A stretch of DNA of 64,000 nucleotides from Diplosphaera chodatii (taxonomy: Eukaryota; Chlorophyta; Trebouxiophyceae; Prasiolales; Stichococcaceae): contig JAALGY010000041.1 of the NCBI GenBank assembly GCA_032358165.1, positions 3,450,575 through 3,514,574 of the forward strand. The letters are read 5' to 3'. This document shows, piece after piece, positions 57,432 to 64,000 of the stretch; positions within the stretch are counted from its first letter, which is position 1; every line of letters begins with the position of its first letter. The notes beneath the pieces were generated by a model. It was not told where the DNA came from, searched no databases, and saw only the letters and a program-made list of their open reading frames with translations. Position numbers and translations under genes: made by a program.

Positions 57432-60400
57432 TCTTTCTGAACTTGCTTGTTGACACTGTGTCTGGCATGCCTGGAGGTCACTGATGCAGAGCTGAACGAG
57501 CTCCCACGTGCGGCTGCAGCTTTGGGATGGCTTGCGCGGCGCTGTGCTGGCGTCACCGCTGCTTCGGACCCGGCAGCGTCCTGACCATGGTGAGCAGAGT
57601 GAGCGACGAGTGTTGCTGTTCATTGCCCTCGATTCGGCACGCCTGGAAGCCACAGACGCCTTGCAGACCGGCCGCACTTCATGGTCGCAGGCAACAAGTG
57701 CCCAGCGCACCTGTGTGTTGGCACAATTGCCGCTTTGGAAGTGGCCCTGGCGGGGCCGCCATGGTGACAGTGAGAGGTGAGTGCTGCTGCGATTTGCGCT
57801 CGACACGGCATGCTTGGAGGTGGCTGTTGCCCTGCTGAATGGGGCTGCACCGGTCGGTTGCAGATCTGGGACGGTTTGCGCTACTCACACCAGCACCACC
57901 GCCGCTCAACACCCAACACCGCTGGAAACGCCAGAGCTAGAGTGACAGGTTGGCATTCATGCTGGCTGCCCCTCGTTGCGCACCAGAAGATGTCACTTGT
58001 GCCTCCCAGAAAGGCTGCGCTTCATGAGAGCAAGTCTTGTATGGTTTGCGCTGCTTTGTGCCAGCGTCATTGCCATACAGCACCCTGCCAGGGTTGTCGT
58101 CTTGTATCTAGAGTGAGAGGTGTGTGCTGGTGCCGGCTGCCCCTCGTCTGGCAGCAGAAGCTGTCACGAATGCCCTGCGAAACGGCTGCGCTAGATGCTT
58201 GCAGGCTATCTGTGGCGTGCGCAGCAGCGCATCTGCAGCACACCCGCTCAGCAACCCCGCAGGGCCTGCGACACCCATCGACAGAGTGAGAGGTGGGCGT
58301 TGCTGTTGTTTGCCCCTCGTCTGGCATGTGGTAAGGGCACTGATGCACTGCAGAGGGGCTGCACTTGATGCCTGCATGCGTGGGACAGCTTGTGCGGCTC
58401 TGCTTTGGCAGCGCTTTTGCAAGCACCCCGCCAGGGCAGAATGACCATATCTGGAGTGAGGGGTGAGCCCTGCTGCAGTATGCCCCTCCTCTGGCATCAA
58501 CACATGTCACTGGTGCCTTGCAGAACGGCTGCTGGTCCTGCGCTGCGGGTTTGGTTTGGCCCTTGCGGCTGTGCGCTGGCGTCTTTTTCTGCCTACCACT
58601 CAGCACCGCTGTGGTGGCTGGAATCGGAGTGAGCGGTGAGCAGCGATGCCCGTTGCCCCTCGTCTGGCACTGAACGCTGTCTGTGGTGCCGTGCAAAGGG
58701 GTAACCCCTTATGCCTGCAGGTTTGGCACGGCTCGTGCGTGCTCTGCACCGGCAGCAGTTCTGTATAGTACCCTGCTGGGCCCTCGCCGCCAGAACCAGA
58801 GTGAGCTGCAAGTGCTGGTGCTCTGTGCCCTCTGTTTGGCACCCAAGGAGGTCACCGATGGCCTGCAGAACGGCTGCTGCTGATGCGCTGCAGGGTTTGG
58901 GTATGGCTGGCATGGCTTTACATATGCAACTTTGGCGCTCGAGATACGGTACGAGCTGCCCATCAGAGGCAGAGTGAGAAGCGGGCAGCCGTGCTGTTTG
59001 CCCCCTGTCTGGCAAGCAGATGTCACCGGTGCCCTGCAGAACGGCTGCTGCTGTTGCGCTGCAGGTTGGGTTTGGCTTCTGTGGCTGTGCGGTGGCGCCT
59101 TTTTTGCCTACCGCTCAGCACCGCTGTGGTGGCTGGAATCGGAGTGAGCGGTGAGCAGCGATGCCCGTTGCCCCTCGTCTGGCACCGAACGCTGTCTGTG
59201 GTGCCGTGCAAAGGGGCTTGCATCCGACGATGGGTGCAAGTCTGGCATGGCTTGTGCATGCCCTGCCCTGGCAGCGCTGCTGTTCAGCACCCTGCACAGG
59301 CCTTGTCACCAGAACCAGAGTGAGCTGCAAGTGCTGGTGCTCTTTGCCCCGTGTCTGGCACAAACAGAGGTCACTGACGCCCTGCTGAAAAGGGCCTGCA
59401 CTCGATGCTTGCAGGTCTGGGAAGGCTTGTCCTGCTTTCCGCGACCGTCACTACCGCACGGCACCATGCCCGAGCGGGGCCAGTCCTGTCAGAGTGAGTG
59501 GTGAGCACAGCCGTCACCTGCCCCTCGTCTGGCATGCAATGATGCCCATGATGCTTTTGCAGACCGGCTGCACCCGATGTGTGCAGCTTTGGTGTGGCTG
59601 GCGCAGCTGCGTATCTGCAGCTGCCGCTCAGCGCCCTACCTGCGTGGTCACATTGTACTTGGAGTGAGAGATGGGCATTGGAGGTGAATGCTGTTCCTCT
59701 GGTGCCTACCGAGCCCAGTGGAGCCCTGCAGAACGGTTCTGCACCTGGTGCGTGCAGTCTGATGTGGCTTCTGTGGCTCTGTACTGGCATCAGTTCCTAT
59801 TTGCCGCTCAGCGGCACCTGGACTGTCAGAACCCGAGTGAGGGCTGAGCAACATTGTCCGCTGCCCCTTATTTGTCTCACCTGGATGTCCCTGATGCCTT
59901 GCAGAGTGGCTGGTCCTGATGAGTGCAGCTTTTGGATGGCCAAGGCGGCTGTCCGTTGACATCACAGCCGTCCAAAGCCCCAGCAGTGCCAGAATCACCA
60001 TAGCCAGAGTGAGGGGCGAGTGTTGTTGCTGGATGCACCTCGTTTGGCACCCAATGATGTCTGTGGTGCCCGGCAGAACGGGTTGCATTCGATGTCTGCA
60101 GATCTGGAACAGCTTGCGTTGGTCTGCGTCAACAGCAACAGCCATACAGCACCTGACCCGGGCCGTGATCGCCATCAACAGAGTGAGGGGCAAGTGCTGC
60201 GGCAGTTTGTTCCTTGTGTGGCACCTGAAGTGGCCGCTGAGGCCTGGTAGAAACACTACACCCGGTGGGTGCAGGTCTTGGAAGAGTTGCGCGGCTGTGC
60301 GTCAGTGGCAGCGGCCATACAGCACCTGACCCGGGCAGCGAACGCCACCAACAGAGTGAGTGGTGCGCAGGCTCGCTGGCTGCCCTTCGTTTGGCATCAA

Positions 60401-61710
60401 AAGACGCCTCTGATGACCTGCAGAACGGCTGCTCTTGGTGTGTGCAGCTATTGGATGGCCAAGCCGGCTTTGCGCTGGCGTCATTACCGAGCAACACCCA
60501 GCGCGGGCGGTCACACTGCACCCAGAGTGAGCGGTGCGTGCTGGTGTTGGATGCCCTCGATTTGGCATGCCTGGAGGCCACAGCTGCAGTGCTGCAAGCT
60601 TGCACTTGTTGGCTGCAGATCTGGGATGGTCTGTGCGGCTGTGCGCAAGTGCCATTGCCATACCGCGCGCTGCCTGGGCGGTCACATTGTACCCAGAGTG
60701 AGGAGTGGATCATCTTACCATTGCCCCTTCCTGTGGCATCGGAACATGTCGTCGAGGACTTGCAGAGGTGTTGGACCCAATACCTGCAGGTCTCGGCTGC
60801 CTTGTGCGACTCCGCGCTGGCGTCGTTGTCCCTGATGCCCAGCACTGCTGGGACGGCTACAACCAGAGTGAGCGGTGGGCGTTCTTGCTGTCTGCCCTTC
60901 GTCTGGCACCTGAAGATACCACTGATGCCTGGTGAAAAGGTCGCATCGGATGGCGTGCAGGTTTGGTGTGGCTTGTGCGGCTGTGCATCGGCGTCTGGTC
61001 TGCTCGGGACCCAGCAGCGTCGCGACGAGCATTCCCAGAGTGAGGGGTGGGCGCCAGAGTTGATTGCCCTTTATTTGGCTTGTAACATTGTTCGTGATGC
61101 ACTGCTGAGGGGCTGCGCGTGATGCCGGCAGGTGTGGGATGGCTTGCGCGGCTGCGCACTTGCAGCACTTTTGCAAAGCGCCCCGCCAGGGCAGGACAAC
61201 CATATCCAGAGTGAGGTGCGAGCCCTGCTGCAGTGTGCCCCTCCTCTGGCACCGAACGATGTCTCTGATGACCTGTACAACAGCTGCTGCTGATGCGCTG
61301 CAGGTTTAATTACGCTTTTCTGGCTGTACGCTGACGTCACTCTTGTTTACCGCTCAGCCGCACCTGGACAGTCACAACCGGAGTGAGAGGTGAGCAGCGA
61401 TGCCCGTTGCCCCTCGTCTGGCACCGAACGATGTCTGTGGTGCCATGCAAAGGGGCTTGCACTCTGTGGGTGCAAGTCTGTCGTGGCTTGTGCGTGCTCT
61501 GCCCCGGCATCAGTACTGCATGGTACCCTGCATAGGCCTTGCCACCATAAACAGAGTGAGCTGCAAGTGCTGGTGCTCTTTGCCCCGTGTCTGGCACAAA
61601 CAGAGGTCACTGACGCCCTGCTGAAAAGGGCCTGCACTCGATGCCTGCAGGTCTGGGACGCCTTGCTCGGCCCTGCGCTGGCGTCATGGATCCCAGTACC
61701 CAGAGACCAG
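57432..61710 (+). repeat. 172-bp tandem satellite, subfamily A (about 25 units)
   Basis: The marker GAGTGAG recurs at near-constant spacing of 170-176 bp (for example about 58282, 58454, 58627, 58973, 59145, 59320, 60180, 60353, 60526, 60698, 60868, 61040, 61211, 61382, 61556). Between markers each unit carries a block close to TGCCCCTCGTCTGGCA, then a block like TGCAGAACGGCTGC. A CTGCAG with a segment like GTTTGGGATGGCTTGTGCGG comes next. In several units the stretch from CTGCAG to GTGAG is exactly 79 bp (60789-60867, 60961-61039, 61132-61210). The period is not a multiple of three, and long open frames on both strands cross units without a shared frame, so it is not one long repeat protein. 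The first units (57.43-57.95 kb) are the most diverged. Confidence 0.93.
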
Positions 61711-64000
61711 GGTGAGCGTGTCTCCTGATTGCCCTGCATATGGCATGCATCGAGGCCCCTGATGACGTGTGAAACGACTTGCGCACTTGCTTGCAGGTTG
61801 CAGGTGCCCTGCGCGGCCTGTTTGCCTCGGGCATCGTTGCTGAGGGTGGAACGGCATCGGGATGCTCATAGCCAGAGACCAGGGTGAGCAATTCTGCCGA
61901 GTGCCCTGCACATGGGCTGCACCAGGGCCACTCTTGATATGCTGAACGCCCCACGCTGCTGGCTTCAGCTCTGGGATGGCTCGTTTGGCAATGCGCTGGC
62001 GCCGTCGCTGCCATGGACCGTGCTGCTCACGTCCAGAGACCAGGGTGGGCACTCCTGCCGACTGCCACCGATTTGCCATGCTTCAAGGCCGTAGATGACA
62101 CATCAGACGAACAGCACAGCTGGCTGCAGGTGTCGGGTGCTGTGGGCGGCTTGCTCGCCGCCGCCGCTTCATGTGGGCACCCAGCGGCGTGCGGATGCTC
62201 ATGGCCAGAGACCAGGGTAAGCATTTCTGTTGACCGTCCTGCAGTTGGGTGGTATCAGGGCCACTGCTGACCTGCTGAACGACTGGCACCGTGGCGTGCA
62301 GTTTTGGCATGGCCGAGGTGGCTGTGCGTTGGCACTGGTACTGTCCATGGACCCAGCGGCGTCGGGCGCACCTTACCCAGAGACCAGGGTCACCATTCCA
62401 GCTTACTGCCATGGATCTGGCTTGCATCAGGGCCAGTCGTGATGTGCTGAACGACTGGGACAACTGGCTGCAGTTGTCAGGTGCCCTGCGGGGCTTGTTT
62501 GCCGTCACAGGTATCGTCCCGGAGGTGATAGCACCAGCGTGCCCATACCCAGAGACCAGGGTACATGTGTCTGTCAGATGCCCTCAGCTTGAACAGCATT
62601 TTGGCCACTGATGACGTGCTGAACGACTGGCACAGCTGCGTGCAGGTCATGGGTGCTCCGTGCGGCTTGTCTGCCGCCGGCAGCTCGTGTGGACACCCTG
62701 CAGCACCGGCCAGCTGATACCCAGAGACCAGGGTGCGCGTTTTGGTTGATCGCCCTGCATTTGCCTGGCATATAGGCCACTGATGACGTGCTGAACGACT
62801 GGCACAGCTGGCTGCAGTTGTCAGGTGCTGTGCGCAGCCTTCTGCCGCCAGACTGCTGCCCAGTACATAGCGGCACCGGCACGCTCATGCCCAGAGACCA
62901 GGGCGACCGTTTCTTCTGTTTGCCCTGCAGGTGGCCTCAGTCAGAGTCACTGGTGACCTGCAGAACGGCTGGCACAGCTGGCTGCCGCTTTGGGATGGCC
63001 GCCGTGGCTGTATGCCGGTGTGGGTGGCTCCTGGCGACCCAGGAGTGCCGCGTGCACCATATCCAGAGACCAGGGTGCGTGTTCTACATGCTTGCCCTGA
63101 ATCTGCCTTGCATCGGAGCCACCGATGCTGTGCTGAACGACCCTGGGAGCTGCGTGCAGGTTACGGGTGCTCCGCGCGGCCTGTCTGCCAGAGGCGTTGC
63201 CGCCGAGGGAGAGAGCGATGCCGGACGCAGCGTAGCCAGAGTCCAGGGTGCGTGTTTCTGGCGATTGCCCTGCAGTTGCCTTGCACCAAGGCCACTGCTG
63301 CTGTGCTGAACGACTCGCACAGCTGGCTGCAGGGTACGGGTGCTGTGCGCGACCCTTTGCCGTTATGACCATTTCCCGGGCACACAGCAACACCGGCATG
63401 CTGATATCTACAGTCCAAGGTCAGTATTTCTGCTGATTGCCCTGCAGGTGGCTGGCGTCAGGGCCACTGATGACGTGCTGATCGACCCGGGCAGCTGGCC
63501 ACAGCTGTGGGATGGCCGGCGTGTGGCCTTTGCGCCGGCATTGGCGGCTCCCAAGGACCCAGCAGCGCCGGGTGCACCATATCTAGAGACCAAGGTCGGT
63601 CTGCTCGCTGTTTGCCCTTGATCTGGCTTGCATCGGGGCCACTGACAACGTGCTGAACGACCCGCACAGCTGGCTGCAGGGTGTGGGTGTTCTGTGCGCA
63701 GCCTTTTGCCATTGTGACCATTTCCCGGGACATGGCAACACCGGCCAGCTCATATCCAGAGACCAGGGTCAGCGTTCCTTCCGTTTGCCCCGCATCTGGG
63801 TAGTATCAAGGCCACTGATGACATGCTGAACGATTGGTACAGCTGCATGCAGATTTGTGGGAGGATGGTGGGCTGCCGGCACGGCAGCCCGTCTGGACAC
63901 CCCGCAACACTGGGCGCACCATACCCAGAGACCAGGGTGCGTGTTTTACTTGCTTGCCCTGCAGTTGGCTTGCAATAGGGCCACTGATGACGTGCTGAAC
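61711..64000 (+). repeat. 172-bp tandem satellite, subfamily B (13+ units, runs off window)
   Basis: The marker changes to CAGAGACCAGGGT, spaced 161-175 bp (about 61701, 61873, 62033, 62206, 62379, 62550, 62721, 62891, 63063, 63236, 63411, 63583, 63757, 63926). Each unit has a block close to TGATGACGTGCTGAACGACT then GGCACAGCTGGCTGCAG. In four successive units the interval from CTGCAG to the GT after ACCAGG is exactly 87 bp (62130-62216, 62302-62388, 62474-62560, 62646-62732), separated by exactly 85 bp. The array is still running at position 64000. Unit edges correspond to those of subfamily A, so both derive from one ancestral unit. Confidence 0.93.

Noticed and set aside
60265..61122. 285-codon open frame inside the satellite, and several 160-240-codon frames on the other strand
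   Set aside because: The frames cross units with a period that is not a multiple of three, so successive units are read in different frames. Similar-length frames occur on both strands because the sequence is GC-rich. There is no common protein repeat.
57432..64000. CRISPR array
   Set aside because: The units are whole 172-bp diverged repeats without short identical repeats separated by unique spacers, and the genome is eukaryotic.
1..64000. Transposon or retroelement coding sequence
   Set aside because: I found no reverse transcriptase, integrase or transposase motifs and no long terminal repeats in the parts I could read.

Overview
The window looks like nuclear DNA of a green alga (Chlorophyta; class not resolved). 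It is GC-rich, with genes split into many short exons joined by GT..CTGCAG introns of roughly 100-1000 bp. It has long Ala, Gln and Pro homopolymer tracts, plant-type protein families, plastid-transit-like N-termini and a nuclear-style tRNA with an oligo-T terminator. No open reading frame alone represents a gene. Models were built by joining exons whose splice phases and homology agree; several close exactly in phase.

Layout. 1-4.4 kb (minus): two tandem copies of a leucine-rich-repeat-like gene with identical exon lengths, the upstream copy carrying in-frame stops. A tRNA-Arg(TCG) lies between them on the plus strand. 5.4-8.5 kb (minus): plastid SDR39U1/GC1 (SulA-like) epimerase. 8.9-14.0 kb (minus): two proline-rich wall-type proteins. 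14.5-21.0 kb: two plus-strand genes for N-terminally anchored helical proteins, the second a large LEA-like Ala-rich protein, with a minus-strand Cys-rich gene between them. 22.6-23.05 kb (minus): a tiny secreted peptide. 23.6-31.5 kb (minus): TRAPPC11. 32.3-43.1 kb (plus, divergent from TRAPPC11): a 25-exon bromodomain and poly-Gln nuclear protein. 43.8-49.75 kb (plus): a divergent SEC23-like COPII subunit. 50.4-56.5 kb (plus): a small helical gene, a GT-B-like glycosyltransferase and a rhodanese-domain protein.

From about 57.4 kb to the window end, the sequence is an uninterrupted tandem array with a period of about 172 bp (about 38 units). It has two subfamilies and a higher-order repeat structure, and it continues beyond the window. 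Each unit carries a GTGAG...TGCAG splice-like cassette. This is the most unusual feature here: either a satellite (possibly centromeric or subtelomeric) or a hugely amplified exon-intron module.

Functionally, three genes (TRAPPC11, SEC23-like, glycosyltransferase) relate to secretion, and several others encode secreted or wall proteins. This is probably coincidental proximity. Exon borders are inferred from splice motifs and phase without transcript data.
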